From: CADEED01 sp035502995
Lineage (GTDB): Bacteria; Pseudomonadota; Gammaproteobacteria; Steroidobacterales; Steroidobacteraceae
Length of the DNA: 64,000 bases
Direction: 5' to 3'
Assembly: GCA_035502995.1 (NCBI GenBank)
Contig: DATJTW010000006.1
Span: 35,336 to 99,335 of the forward strand
This document shows positions 1 through 8,667 of this stretch, one piece after another. The notes beneath the pieces were generated by a model. It did no database searches. It saw nothing but the letters and a program-made list of their open reading frames with translations, and had not been told where the DNA came from. Both the position numbers and the translations under genes were made by a program. Position 1 is the first letter of the stretch. Each line of letters begins with the position of its first letter.

Positions 1-1
1 A

Positions 2-352
2 CTGCGCGACCACGCCTTGCTGACGCCGGCCGGCGAGGGCGCCGAGTATCGCTTCCAGATGACGAAGGCGTCGGCGCGCGCCGAGGTCCGCGTGCGGCCG
101 AAGCTGGCGGTCGACGATCCGTCGGTACTGCACAGTGCGACGGTCGCGGGTCTCGGCATCGGACTGCTGCCCGAGTTCCTCTGCCGCCAGGGCGTGGCCA
201 CCGGAAAGATGCGCAAGGTGCTGGCCGATTGGCAGGCGCCGTCGGCCGCGCCGCTGTACGCCGTGTTTCCCGCGGGACTCGAGGACGATCCGCGCGTGAA
301 GAGCTTCGTGGAGTTCGCCGCCGCGAACATCGTGCCCGCACTGGCGCACTGA
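2..352 (+). CDS. LysR-family transcriptional regulator, C-terminal fragment
   Basis: The reading frame is already open at the left edge, so only about the last 116 codons of this gene are present. The visible part contains LTPAGEG, then VDDPSVLHSATVAGLGIGLLPEF and a closing segment ending VPALAH. This matches the effector-binding domain of LysR-type regulators, where the 'G.GI.LLP' turn is typical. The DNA-binding domain must lie outside the window. Its target is unknown; the acyl-CoA dehydrogenase starts 19 bases downstream on the same strand and may belong to the same transcript. Confidence 0.75.
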   Translation: MRDHALLTPAGEGAEYRFQMTKASARAEVRVRPKLAVDDPSVLHSATVAGLGIGLLPEFLCRQGVATGKMRKVLADWQAPSAAPLYAVFPAGLEDDPRVKSFVEFAAANIVPALAH

Positions 353-371
353 CAACCTCCAGGAATCCGCC

Positions 372-2192
372 ATGACGTATCGAGCACCGGTAAAGGACAT
401 CCGGTTCGTACTGGATGAATTGATTGGCACCCAGGCGCTGCAGGCCTGCCCGGAATTCGCCGACTACTCCGGCGACACGGCGAACGCCGTGCTCGAGGAG
501 GCCGCGAAGTTCGCCGAGGCCGTGCTGGACCCGCTGTGCCGCAGCGGCGATCGCGACGGCGCCCGCTGGTCGGCGAACGGCGTGACGATGCCGGCCGGTT
601 TCCGCGACGCCTATCAGCAGTTCTGCGACAGCGGCTGGCCGGCGCTGCGCGCGCAGACGGAGTTCGGCGGGCAGAACGTGCCGACGGCGCTCGGCACCGC
701 GGTCGAGGAGATGTGGGCGGCGTCGAACCTGGCGTTCAAGCTCTGCCCGATGCTCACGCAGGGCGCCATCGAGGCGATCCAGCATTTCGGCACGCCCGGG
801 CAGAAGCAGACTTACCTGCCGAAGATGGTCTCCGGCCAGTGGACCGGCACCATGAACCTGACCGAGCCCCAGGCCGGCAGCGACCTCGCGCAGGTGCGCA
901 CGCGCGCCGTGCCCTCCGGTCCGAACTACCGGCTCTACGGCCAGAAGATCTTCATCACCTACGGCGAGCACGATCTCACCGAGAACATCGTGCACATGGT
1001 GCTGGCACGCATCGACGGCGCGCCACCGGGCGTGCGCGGCATCTCGCTGTTCATCGTGCCGAAGTTCTGGGTCGATACGAACGGCATGCCGGGCGCGCGC
1101 AACGACGTGAACTGCGCGTCGATCGAGCACAAGCTCGGCATCCACGCGAGCCCGACCTGCGTGATGATGTTCGGCGAGAACGAAGGCGCGCTGGGCCAGC
1201 TGGTCGGCGAAGCGAACCGCGGCCTCGAATACATGTTCGTCATGATGAACGCCGCGCGGTTGTCGGTGGGCCTCGAGGGGTACGCGCAGGGCGAGCGCGC
1301 ATTCCAGCAGGCGCTCGACTGGGCGCACACGCGCGTGCAGGGCAAGCCGCCGGTGCCGATCGCCAAGGTCGCGGGCTCGGCGTCGCTGGGCACCGGCTCG
1401 TCGCCGGCGCCGATCATCGGCCACCCCGACGTCAAGCGCATGCTGCTCGAGATGAAGTCGACGACCGAGGCGTGCCGCGCGCTGGCGTTGTACGCGGCGC
1501 ACGAGCTCGATCTCGGCCGCGCGCATCCGGACGAAGCGCAGCGCGCGGCGCACCAGTCGCGCGGCGACCTGCTGATCCCGATCGTGAAGGGGTTCTGCAC
1601 CGAGAACGGCATCGAAGCCGCGTCGACGGGCATCCAGGTGCACGGCGGCATGGGCTATGTCGAGGAGACGGGCGCGGCGCAGACGTATCGCGACGCGCGC
1701 ATCACGGCCATCTACGAGGGCACGACGGGCATCCAGTCGAACGACCTCATCGGCCGCAAGTTCGGCCGCGACCGCGGCGCGGCGCTCGGGCTGTTCATCG
1801 ACGAGATGCGCGCGTCGCTGACGGCGATGTCGCCGAAGACGCCGTCGGCGACGCAGACGCGCGATGCCGCGCTCGATGCGGTGCTGCGTCTGCGCAAGTC
1901 GGCGGATGCGTTGCTGGCGGTGCTGGCGACGGCGCCCGATCGCGCGATGGCCGTGTCCGTGCCGTTCCTGAAATCGTGTGCGCTGGCGATCGGCGGCTGG
2001 CTGATGACCCGCGCGGCGGACATCGCGGCCCGGCAGCTCGAAGGCGGCGCGAGCGACCGCGAGTTCTACGAGGCCAAGCTGGCGACGGCGTATTTCTACG
2101 CGCTGCAGGTGCTGCCGCGCACGCTGGCGCTGGAGCAGATCGTGATCCACGGCGGCGACGCCGCAGCGGGTGTGGACGCGGCGTTGATCTGA
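372..2192 (+). CDS. acyl-CoA dehydrogenase, long (about 600-residue) type
   Basis: This 606-residue flavoprotein is predicted to oxidise an acyl-CoA to the 2-enoyl-CoA, passing electrons to ETF. The FAD/substrate-binding segment MNLTEPQAGSDL lies near residue 160. The C-terminal half has QVHGGMGYVEETGAAQ and then IYEGTTGIQ, whose Glu449 sits where the catalytic base is in long acyl-CoA dehydrogenases. Length and motifs fit the DmdC/FadE-like group with an extra C-terminal domain, not the short 380-residue group. The substrate cannot be told from sequence. The ATG at 372 is the first start after the LysR stop. Confidence 0.9.
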   Translation: MTYRAPVKDIRFVLDELIGTQALQACPEFADYSGDTANAVLEEAAKFAEAVLDPLCRSGDRDGARWSANGVTMPAGFRDAYQQFCDSGWPALRAQTEFGGQNVPTALGTAVEEMWAASNLAFKLCPMLTQGAIEAIQHFGTPGQKQTYLPKMVSGQWTGTMNLTEPQAGSDLAQVRTRAVPSGPNYRLYGQKIFITYGEHDLTENIVHMVLARIDGAPPGVRGISLFIVPKFWVDTNGMPGARNDVNCASIEHKLGIHASPTCVMMFGENEGALGQLVGEANRGLEYMFVMMNAARLSVGLEGYAQGERAFQQALDWAHTRVQGKPPVPIAKVAGSASLGTGSSPAPIIGHPDVKRMLLEMKSTTEACRALALYAAHELDLGRAHPDEAQRAAHQSRGDLLIPIVKGFCTENGIEAASTGIQVHGGMGYVEETGAAQTYRDARITAIYEGTTGIQSNDLIGRKFGRDRGAALGLFIDEMRASLTAMSPKTPSATQTRDAALDAVLRLRKSADALLAVLATAPDRAMAVSVPFLKSCALAIGGWLMTRAADIAARQLEGGASDREFYEAKLATAYFYALQVLPRTLALEQIVIHGGDAAAGVDAALI

Positions 2193-2224
2193 GCGCGCCG
2201 GGTCGCGCCACGAGGAGTCAGCGG

Positions 2225-3186
2225 ATGGACCGACGCAATTTTCTCGCGATGAGCGGCGTGGCCGCGATGGCCGGCTCCGGCGCATCGTTGTCGCAGGACG
2301 GCGCGAAGCCCGCGGCGAAGGGCGGTGCCGGCACCGGGCCCGCGTCCGCGCCGGGCAAACTACTCACGCGCCGCATCCCGTCGAGCGGCGAGTCGATCCC
2401 GGCCATCGGCCTCGGAACCTCCGGGCCGTTCGAAGTCGGGACCGGCGAGCACGATCGCGCGCCGCTGCGCGAGGTGCTGCGCGCGTTCTTCGCCGCCGGC
2501 GCGACGCTGATCGACACGTCACCGATGTATTCGACCGCGGAGTCCGTGCTCGGCGACCTGCTGACCGCCGACGAACAGCAACGCGCCTTCATCGCGACCA
2601 AGGTGTGGACGCCGAACTCCGGCGCCCACGGCGCGCAGAAGGGCATCGAGCAGATGCAACGCTCGATGTCGCTTCTCAAACATCCGCGCATCGAGCTCAT
2701 GCAGGTGCACAACCTCGTCGACCTCGACGCGCACCTGAAGACGCTGCGCGCGTGGAAGGCGGAGGGCAAGATCAGGTACATCGGCGTGACGCACTACACG
2801 ACGAGCTCGTACCCGGATCTCATGTCGATCATCCAGCGCGAGAAGCCCGACTTCGTGCAGTTCAACTACTCCGTCGGCACGCGCGAGGCCGAGCAACGCC
2901 TGCTGCCCATGTGCGCCGACAAGGGCGCGCCGTGCTGATCAACCGCGCGTTCGAGGATGGCAACCTCTTCTCGCGCGTGCAGGGCAAACCGCTGCCGCCC
3001 TGGGCCGCCGAGTTCGGCGCGACGAGCTGGGCGCAGGTGTTCCTGAAGTTCGTCCTCGCGAACCCCGCCGTGACCTGCGTGATCCCCGCGACCGGCAAGG
3101 TGAAGAACCTGGTCGACAACCTCGGCGCCGGCGTCGGCGCTCTGCCCGACGCCAGGCACCGCGACAAGATCATCGCCGCGATCTGA
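2225..3186 (+). pseudogene. Tat-exported aldo/keto reductase, interrupted by a frameshift
   Basis: The frame starting at ATG 2225 encodes a twin-arginine-like leader (MDRRNFLAMSG) and an aldo/keto reductase barrel (AIGLGTSG, LIDTSPMYSTAE, IRYIGVTHY, FVQFNYSVGTREAE). It stops early at 2936-2938 after CADKGAPC. Homologous coding resumes one frame over (VLINRAFEDGN to KIIAAI) and ends at 3186. Inserting one G in the GGCGCGCCGTG run near 2930 would restore CADKGAAVLINR, which is normal for the family. Either the gene is inactivated by a one-base deletion or the sequence has an error there. Its role as a periplasmic NADPH-independent or cofactor-loaded reductase is not known. Confidence 0.8.
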
Positions 3187-3228
3187 TGGGGACAGTCCCC
3201 GTTTCCTAGCAAACGGGGACTGTCCCCA
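3187..3228. repeat. nested palindromic repeat (REP-like), possible bidirectional terminator
   Basis: Two 18-base arms, TGGGGACAGTCCCCGTTT (3187-3204) and its exact reverse complement (3211-3228), are separated by CCTAGC. Each arm is itself a near-palindrome, GGGGAC-A-GTCCCC. It fills the whole gap between two converging genes. GGGGACAGTCCCC is a recurrent intergenic repeat core in many proteobacterial genomes, from memory. The structure could end transcription on both strands. Confidence 0.75.
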
Positions 3229-4809
3229 TTACTGACCCTGGACGAGCTTGTAGATCCCCGAGTTGCGCACATCGACGATGAACAGCTCGCCGTTCGTGTC
3301 TTCCGCGAACGACGCGGGATTCAGGCCCGAGTCCCAGCCATCGGCGTGCGTCAGCAGTTTGGTCGGCGCGGTATTCGTCGGGATGTGCCACAGGTAACCC
3401 GAGCTGTAGTCGCCGAACACGTACTGCCCCGCGAGATTCGCGATCGCCGTGCCGTGATAGACGAACCCGCCGGTCACCGCGAGACCATCCGGATGCGCGT
3501 ACTCCGCCACCGGCGGCGTCAGCGGCACCGACGGCGTGCCGCACATCAGCGTCGTATCCATCGTGCCTTCCTTGCAACGCCAGCCGTAGTTGCCGCCCTT
3601 CACGACCTTGTTCACTTCCTCGCGCGAATGCGAGCCCACGTCACCGAGCCACAAATCGCCGTTCGCGCGGTCGAACGTCCAGCGCCACGGATTGCGGAAG
3701 CCCCAGGCGAAGATCTCGGGGCAATCGTTCGTGCCGGTGCCGTCGACGTTGCACAGCGCGTTCGCCGCGAACGGGTTGTCGGACGGGATCTTGTAGCGCC
3801 GGCCGTTCGTCGAGCCGCTGACGTCGAGCCGCAGGATCTTGCCCAGCAGGTTGTTGGTCAGCTGACCGTTGCCGGCCTGAGAGGAGTTGCTGTCGTCGTT
3901 GCCGCCGTCGCCGGGACCGGCGTACAGCATGCCGTCGCGACCGAACAGCAGGTGGCCGCCGTTGTTGTGGCCGCCCGGCTGCGCCATCTCGAACACGATC
4001 TGCTCCGACGCCGGGTTCAGCGTCGCGCCGCCATCGGCCGTGCTGAACTCGGAGATCCGCAGCACGATGACGCCGGGCGAGGTCTCGTGCGTGTACGCGG
4101 CCCACGCGCGCCCGTCGGTCGGGTAGTTGGGATGGAACGCGAGGCCGAGCAGGCCGTGCACGTTGCGGAACACGACGCGGTCGGTGATGTCGAGGACGTT
4201 GCTGGTCGTCGTGACCGACGGAGTGTCGGCGAACGCGACCACGTGGCCGTCCTGCTGCACGACCACCCAGCGCGACGTGTCGTGCGGCACGCGCATCATC
4301 GAGTGCGCCGCGGTGAACGTCAGGCCGCTGAACACGCGCTGCACGGCGATCTTCACCGGCCCGCTCGGCGGCGGCGGCGTCACCGGCTCCGCCTGCGTCG
4401 TCGCGCTGGCCGCGACCGATGCGGCCGAGACGTTCGCCGCGGGCGCACTATCTACCGCGACCACCGTGTAGCTGTACGTGGTGTTTGCCGTCAGGCCCGT
4501 GTCCGTGAACGAGGTGCCGGTCGGCGTGGCGACCGCCGTCGTATTGCCATCGCGGAACACCCGATATCCGGCGACGCCGGTGGCGTCGGTGGACGCGGTC
4601 CAGGACACCAGGATCTCCGTCTGCGATTGCGCGACCGCGGTCACGCCCGACGGCACGGTCGGCGGCGTCGTGTCGGCCGGCGGTTCCACCGGTGCCGAGG
4701 GCGGGGGCGGCGCCGCGGGCGTGTCTCCGCCACTGCTTCCGCCGCCGCCACAGGCCGACAGCAACACACCGAGCGACGCCAATGTCGCCAACGCAATCTT
4801 CCGATCCAT
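3229..4809 (-). CDS. lipoprotein with fibronectin III domain and PQQ-type sugar dehydrogenase domain
   Basis: The protein has 526 residues. The N-terminus has a lipobox (VLLSAC, Cys20) followed by a Gly/Ser/Pro-rich linker. Residues about 50-140 form one fibronectin type III domain (PSGVTAVAQSQTEILVSWTAS). The rest is a beta-propeller of the glucose/sorbosone dehydrogenase family (GLLGLAFHPNYPTDGRAW, GGHNNGGHLLFGRDGMLY, NPWRWTFDRANGDLWLGDVG, EEVNKVVKGGNYGW). It is predicted to sit in the cell envelope and to oxidise a sugar or polyol with bound PQQ, although PQQ use is not demonstrable here. It ends against the nested palindrome. Confidence 0.88.
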   Translation of the reverse strand: MDRKIALATLASLGVLLSACGGGGSSGGDTPAAPPPPSAPVEPPADTTPPTVPSGVTAVAQSQTEILVSWTASTDATGVAGYRVFRDGNTTAVATPTGTSFTDTGLTANTTYSYTVVAVDSAPAANVSAASVAASATTQAEPVTPPPPSGPVKIAVQRVFSGLTFTAAHSMMRVPHDTSRWVVVQQDGHVVAFADTPSVTTTSNVLDITDRVVFRNVHGLLGLAFHPNYPTDGRAWAAYTHETSPGVIVLRISEFSTADGGATLNPASEQIVFEMAQPGGHNNGGHLLFGRDGMLYAGPGDGGNDDSNSSQAGNGQLTNNLLGKILRLDVSGSTNGRRYKIPSDNPFAANALCNVDGTGTNDCPEIFAWGFRNPWRWTFDRANGDLWLGDVGSHSREEVNKVVKGGNYGWRCKEGTMDTTLMCGTPSVPLTPPVAEYAHPDGLAVTGGFVYHGTAIANLAGQYVFGDYSSGYLWHIPTNTAPTKLLTHADGWDSGLNPASFAEDTNGELFIVDVRNSGIYKLVQGQ

Positions 4810-4982
4810 GCGGGTACCCTGAGTATTCGTGAGGTTGTTTGGGTGACACGAATGTGGGGCTTGCCCCTACCGCGTGCCGTCAGACGCGGCGAGCAGGCGG
4901 TCAGATGTAAGCGAAGGTGCACGCGCCGAATCGCGAAGCGCGATGTAGGAGGACGCCGCGCCCCGCGGCCAACGCGTTGATG

Positions 4983-5624
4983 CTAGAGGCCGATCCGGCC
5001 GAGCAACTGGTCCATCGAGTGGATGACGGAAACGCCGGTGCCGCGCATCACGTCAGGATTGCCCGGCGCATAACCGATCACGCGGAATCCCGCGGCCAGG
5101 GCCGACGCCGCGCCGGCCGGCGAATCCTCGATGACGACGCAATCCGCCGGCGGCGTCCCGAGCCGCTGCGCGGCGTGCAGGTAGATGTCCGGCGCGGGCT
5201 TCGGCCGCGGCACCATCGACGTCACGTACACGTGATCGCCGAAGAATCCATCGAGCGCCGCGACCTCGAGCGAGAACCGCACCCTCGCCAGCGACGACTG
5301 CGACGCCACCGCGAGCCGATGCCCGCGGCGACGCAGCTCCTCCAGCGCCGTGCGCACGAACGGCACGGGCTGGAGCTCCTGCCGGAACGCGCGCGCGGTG
5401 GCGAACGCCCAGTTGTACGTGAACAGGCTGGATGGCCGCTGGCCGGTGCGCGCGGCGATCGCATCGAGCACGCCGTCGACGGTCTTGCCGAGGAACATGG
5501 CGTGCGCTTCCTCGACGGTGAGCTCGAGGCCGAGCTCGCCGATCAGCTCCGCCTCGACGCGGCTCGCCAGGTATTCGCTGTCGACGAGGACGCCGTCGCA
5601 GTCGAAGATCAGCGTCGGCAGCAC
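4983..5624 (-). CDS. HAD-family phosphatase (phosphoglucomutase/YieH-like)
   Basis: This 213-residue protein starts FDCDGVLVDSE, with Asp8 and Asp10 as the HAD nucleophile and acid/base pair. It continues with LAVASQS (motif II), KPAPDIYLHAA (motif III lysine) and CVVIEDSPAGAASALAAGF (motif IV). This arrangement is the beta-phosphoglucomutase-like HAD subfamily with a helical cap, which dephosphorylates sugar phosphates. The GTG start at 5624 overlaps the stop of the small membrane protein upstream (TAGTG), so the two are translationally coupled. Confidence 0.88.
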   Translation of the reverse strand: MLPTLIFDCDGVLVDSEYLASRVEAELIGELGLELTVEEAHAMFLGKTVDGVLDAIAARTGQRPSSLFTYNWAFATARAFRQELQPVPFVRTALEELRRRGHRLAVASQSSLARVRFSLEVAALDGFFGDHVYVTSMVPRPKPAPDIYLHAAQRLGTPPADCVVIEDSPAGAASALAAGFRVIGYAPGNPDVMRGTGVSVIHSMDQLLGRIGL

Positions 5625-5821
5625 TAGCTACCGCGACGCAGGCGCAGGCGGCCGGCCGCGGTGCAGACGGCGACGGGCCACAACACCGCCGCGGAGATGC
5701 GCCCGGAGAAGCGCTTCTGCCGGTCGGGCTCGTCCGAGTACAGGTAGTTCGACAGCGCCGCGACCGTCAGCGCGATGAAGCCGAAGAACCAGAGCATGAC
5801 GAACAGGCGCAGCAGCGGCAC
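5624..5821 (-). CDS. small inner-membrane protein
   Basis: This 65-residue protein begins with a strongly hydrophobic stretch (residues about 4-25, LLRLFVMLWFFGFIALTVAAL) and has a second weaker one around 43-57. Basic residues close the chain. It starts at GTG 5821, four bases after the TerC stop, and overlaps the HAD gene by one base. The position in a tight terC-HAD operon supports it as a real gene. I do not recognise its family. Confidence 0.65.
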   Translation of the reverse strand: MPLLRLFVMLWFFGFIALTVAALSNYLYSDEPDRQKRFSGRISAAVLWPVAVCTAAGRLRLRRGS

Positions 5822-5825
5822 GGCG

Positions 5826-6581
5826 TCACTTGTAGGGTTCGTGCAGGTGCACCGGCGGCGCCGCGACCCGCTTGCGGCGCATGCGGATGTTCAGCATCTC
5901 CACGGCCACCGAGAACGCCATCGCGAAGTAGATGTAACCCTTCGGCACCTTGTGCTCGAAGCCCTCGGCGATGAGCATCACGCCGACCACGAGCAGGAAC
6001 GACAGCGCCAGCATCTTGATCGACGGGTGCGCCGAGACGAAATTCCCGATGCCGCGCGCGAACAGCATCATCAGCCCGACCGACGCGATCACCGCCGCGA
6101 TCATCACCGCCACCGAGTCGACCATGCCGACCGCGGTGATGATGGAGTCGAGCGAGAACACCATGTCGATGAGGATGATCTGCAGGATGATCGCCGTGAA
6201 GCCGGCCTTCACCGCGCTCGACGCGTGGCCTTCCTCGCCTTCGGTGAGCTGGTGGATCTCCATCGTCGATTTCCAGACGAGGAACACGCCGCCCGCGATC
6301 AGGATCAGGTCGCGGCCGGAGATCTCCGCGCCGAGCAGGCTGAACAGCGGCGCCGTCAGGCCCACGATCCACGACAACACCAGCAGCAGTCCGACGCGCA
6401 TGAACATCGCGAGGAACAGGCCGATGCGCCGCGCGGTTTCGCGCTGCGCCGGCGGCAGCTTGTCCACGAGGATCGAGATGAAAATGATGTTGTCGATGCC
6501 GAGCACGAGCTCGAGCGCGGTCAACGTGAAGAAAGCGATCCAGACTTCGGGATCGGCCAACATCGTGAGGATGGCGTCCAT
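5826..6581 (-). CDS. TerC-family integral membrane protein
   Basis: The 251-residue product has seven to eight hydrophobic segments and the family signature ALELVLGIDNIIFISILVDKLP near the start, repeated in inverted form as MVFSLDSIITAVGMVDS in the second half. Members are implicated in metal ion (manganese) export or tellurium resistance. It ends MRRKRVAAPPVHLHEPYK, a cytoplasmic basic tail. It is the first gene of a three-gene minus-strand operon with the small membrane protein and the HAD phosphatase. Confidence 0.9.
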   Translation of the reverse strand: MDAILTMLADPEVWIAFFTLTALELVLGIDNIIFISILVDKLPPAQRETARRIGLFLAMFMRVGLLLVLSWIVGLTAPLFSLLGAEISGRDLILIAGGVFLVWKSTMEIHQLTEGEEGHASSAVKAGFTAIILQIILIDMVFSLDSIITAVGMVDSVAVMIAAVIASVGLMMLFARGIGNFVSAHPSIKMLALSFLLVVGVMLIAEGFEHKVPKGYIYFAMAFSVAVEMLNIRMRRKRVAAPPVHLHEPYK

Positions 6582-6663
6582 GGGTGACGCAGTCTAAAAG
6601 AAAACGGTTGCCGATGCCGGTGACGGCGGCGAACATTCCGCGCGTCGGAGAAGGGAGCGATTC

Positions 6664-8667
6664 ATGCGGTTTTTTCCGTTCACGGCGGCCAATGCGGCAA
6701 TGGCGGCACTGGCGACGCTGTCTGGCGGTCCGGCGGCCGCCGCGACGCCGTTCGAGCTCGCGGATTTCTACCGGCTCGCGACCGTGGCCGAGCCCGCGTT
6801 CTCGCCGGACGGCGAGCGCATCGCCTATACCGTCTCGCGCAACGACAAGGACGACGACCAGGCCACCACCGACCTGTGGACCGTGCCGTGGAACGGCGGC
6901 AAGGCCACGCCGCTGTTGCGCACGCCCGATACGAGCGAATGGCAGCCGCGTTATTCGCGCGACGGCAAGGCCGTCTATTTCCTCAGCGATGCCGCCCGCG
7001 ATGAAACCACGCAGCTCTGGGTGCTGAAGGGCGGGCGTGCGCGCCAGGTCACGAGCGTCGTCGGCGGCATCGCCGATTTCGATCTCTCGCCGGACGGCAA
7101 GCGCGCCGTGGTCGTCGCCGAAGTCGGCCTGCACGTCGGCCCGGTCGAGGACGACGACGTCCCACCGCCCATCGAGACGGAGCGTTTCCTCTTCAAGCGC
7201 GACGGCGAGGGATATCTCGACGACCGCACGCGGCAGTTGTTCATCGTCGATCTCGCCAGCGGCAAGGCGCGCCAGCTGACGTACGGCCAGCGCGACCACT
7301 GGCAACCCGCGTGGTCGCCCGACGGCGCGTCGCTGGCCTACACGGCGAAGGAGCGCGGCGATACGGATCGCGACACGAACTACGAAGTCTTCGTGCAGCC
7401 CGTCGATGGCGGCGAACCGCGCCGGATCAGCGTCTCGCCCGGCCCCGACAACGATCCCGACTGGGGCGCACGGCCGTCGTGGTCGCCGGATTCGCGCCGC
7501 GTGTCGTGGCTCGAAGGCGGCGAGAGCAAGTGGATCTATTACGCGACCGCGCAGCTCGCCATCGCCGATCTCGCTAGCGGCGCGATCACGCGCCCGGCGC
7601 GCATCGACCGCTGGTTCTACTACCCGAAATTCGCGCCGGACGGTTCGGTCGTCGCGCTGGTCGAACAGGACCGCGACACCTGGCTGGCGCGCATCGATCC
7701 CGCCAGCGGCCGCGTCGACTATCTATCGTCGGGCCCGCGCTTCGGCAGCGACTTCGCCGTCGCAGCCGACGGCCGGCTGGTGATGCTCGAGAGCGACGTC
7801 GACGCGCCGGCCGAGCTGTTCGCCGTCGAGGGTCACCGGCAGCTGACGCGGCACAACGACTGGGTCGCCGACCGCGCGCGCGGCGAAGTGCGCGACGTGG
7901 CGTTCCGCAGCGGCGACGTCGAGATCCACGGGTACGTCACGCTGCCGGCCGGCTTCGATCCGGCGCGGCCGGCACCGCTGATCACCTATCTACATGGCGG
8001 CCCCGTCTACCAGCACAGCCACGAGTTCGACCTGGTCACGCGCCTGTATGCCGCCGGCGGCTACGCGGTACTGGCCGTGAACCCGCGCGGCTCGTCGGGC
8101 CGCGGCTTCGATTTCTCGCGCGCCATCTACGCCGACTGGGGCAACCTCGACGTGCAGGACATCAGCGCCGGCATCACGCACGTCGTCGACGCGCATCTCG
8201 CGGATCCGCGGCGCATCGGCGTCGTCGGCTGGAGCTACGGCGGCATCCTCACCGACTACATGATCGCGAGCGACGCGCGCATCAAGGCCGCGATCTCCGG
8301 TGCCGGCGTCGCGAACGTGCTGGCGACCTGGGGCGTCGACATGTATGCGCGCGAATACGTCTATGAACTCGGCACGCCGTGGGAGAACTTCGAGACGTGG
8401 AAGAAGCTCGCGTACCCGTTCCTGCATCCCGAGCGCATCACCGCCCCGACGCTGTTCCAGTGCGCCGGCGCCGACGACAACGTGCCCTGCGCCGGCGCGC
8501 AGCAGATGTATCTCACGCTGAAGACGCGCGGCGTGCCGACGCGGTTGATCGTGTATCCGGGACAGAACCACGGGCTCTCCGTGCCCAGCTACCTCGTGCA
8601 CCGCATGCGCAGCAACCTCGAGTGGTTCGACCGCTGGCTGGGCGTGCCCCGCGTCATCGCGCAGTGA
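6664..8667 (+). CDS. exported S9-family prolyl oligopeptidase-like serine peptidase
   Basis: The 667-residue precursor has an export signal ending near PAAAATP. Residues about 35-390 carry repeated propeller blades of PD40 type (EPAFSPDGERIAYT, FDLSPDGKRAVVV, QPAWSPDGASLAYTA). The C-terminal alpha/beta-hydrolase domain has HGGP, VVGWSYGGILTDY (nucleophile Ser524), GADDNVP (Asp604 or Asp605) and GQNHGLS (His636), a complete catalytic triad. It should cleave short peptides in the periplasm. Start chosen at ATG 6664 because it gives the signal peptide. The 3' end overlaps the opposite-strand lipase by 14 bases. Confidence 0.92.
   Translation: MRFFPFTAANAAMAALATLSGGPAAAATPFELADFYRLATVAEPAFSPDGERIAYTVSRNDKDDDQATTDLWTVPWNGGKATPLLRTPDTSEWQPRYSRDGKAVYFLSDAARDETTQLWVLKGGRARQVTSVVGGIADFDLSPDGKRAVVVAEVGLHVGPVEDDDVPPPIETERFLFKRDGEGYLDDRTRQLFIVDLASGKARQLTYGQRDHWQPAWSPDGASLAYTAKERGDTDRDTNYEVFVQPVDGGEPRRISVSPGPDNDPDWGARPSWSPDSRRVSWLEGGESKWIYYATAQLAIADLASGAITRPARIDRWFYYPKFAPDGSVVALVEQDRDTWLARIDPASGRVDYLSSGPRFGSDFAVAADGRLVMLESDVDAPAELFAVEGHRQLTRHNDWVADRARGEVRDVAFRSGDVEIHGYVTLPAGFDPARPAPLITYLHGGPVYQHSHEFDLVTRLYAAGGYAVLAVNPRGSSGRGFDFSRAIYADWGNLDVQDISAGITHVVDAHLADPRRIGVVGWSYGGILTDYMIASDARIKAAISGAGVANVLATWGVDMYAREYVYELGTPWENFETWKKLAYPFLHPERITAPTLFQCAGADDNVPCAGAQQMYLTLKTRGVPTRLIVYPGQNHGLSVPSYLVHRMRSNLEWFDRWLGVPRVIAQ

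Noticed and set aside
536..2938. An 800-codon frame running from the acyl-CoA dehydrogenase into the aldo/keto reductase
   Set aside because: Only the last part is the real reductase; the first 560 codons are an out-of-frame, Arg-rich shadow of the dehydrogenase, so no fusion is present.
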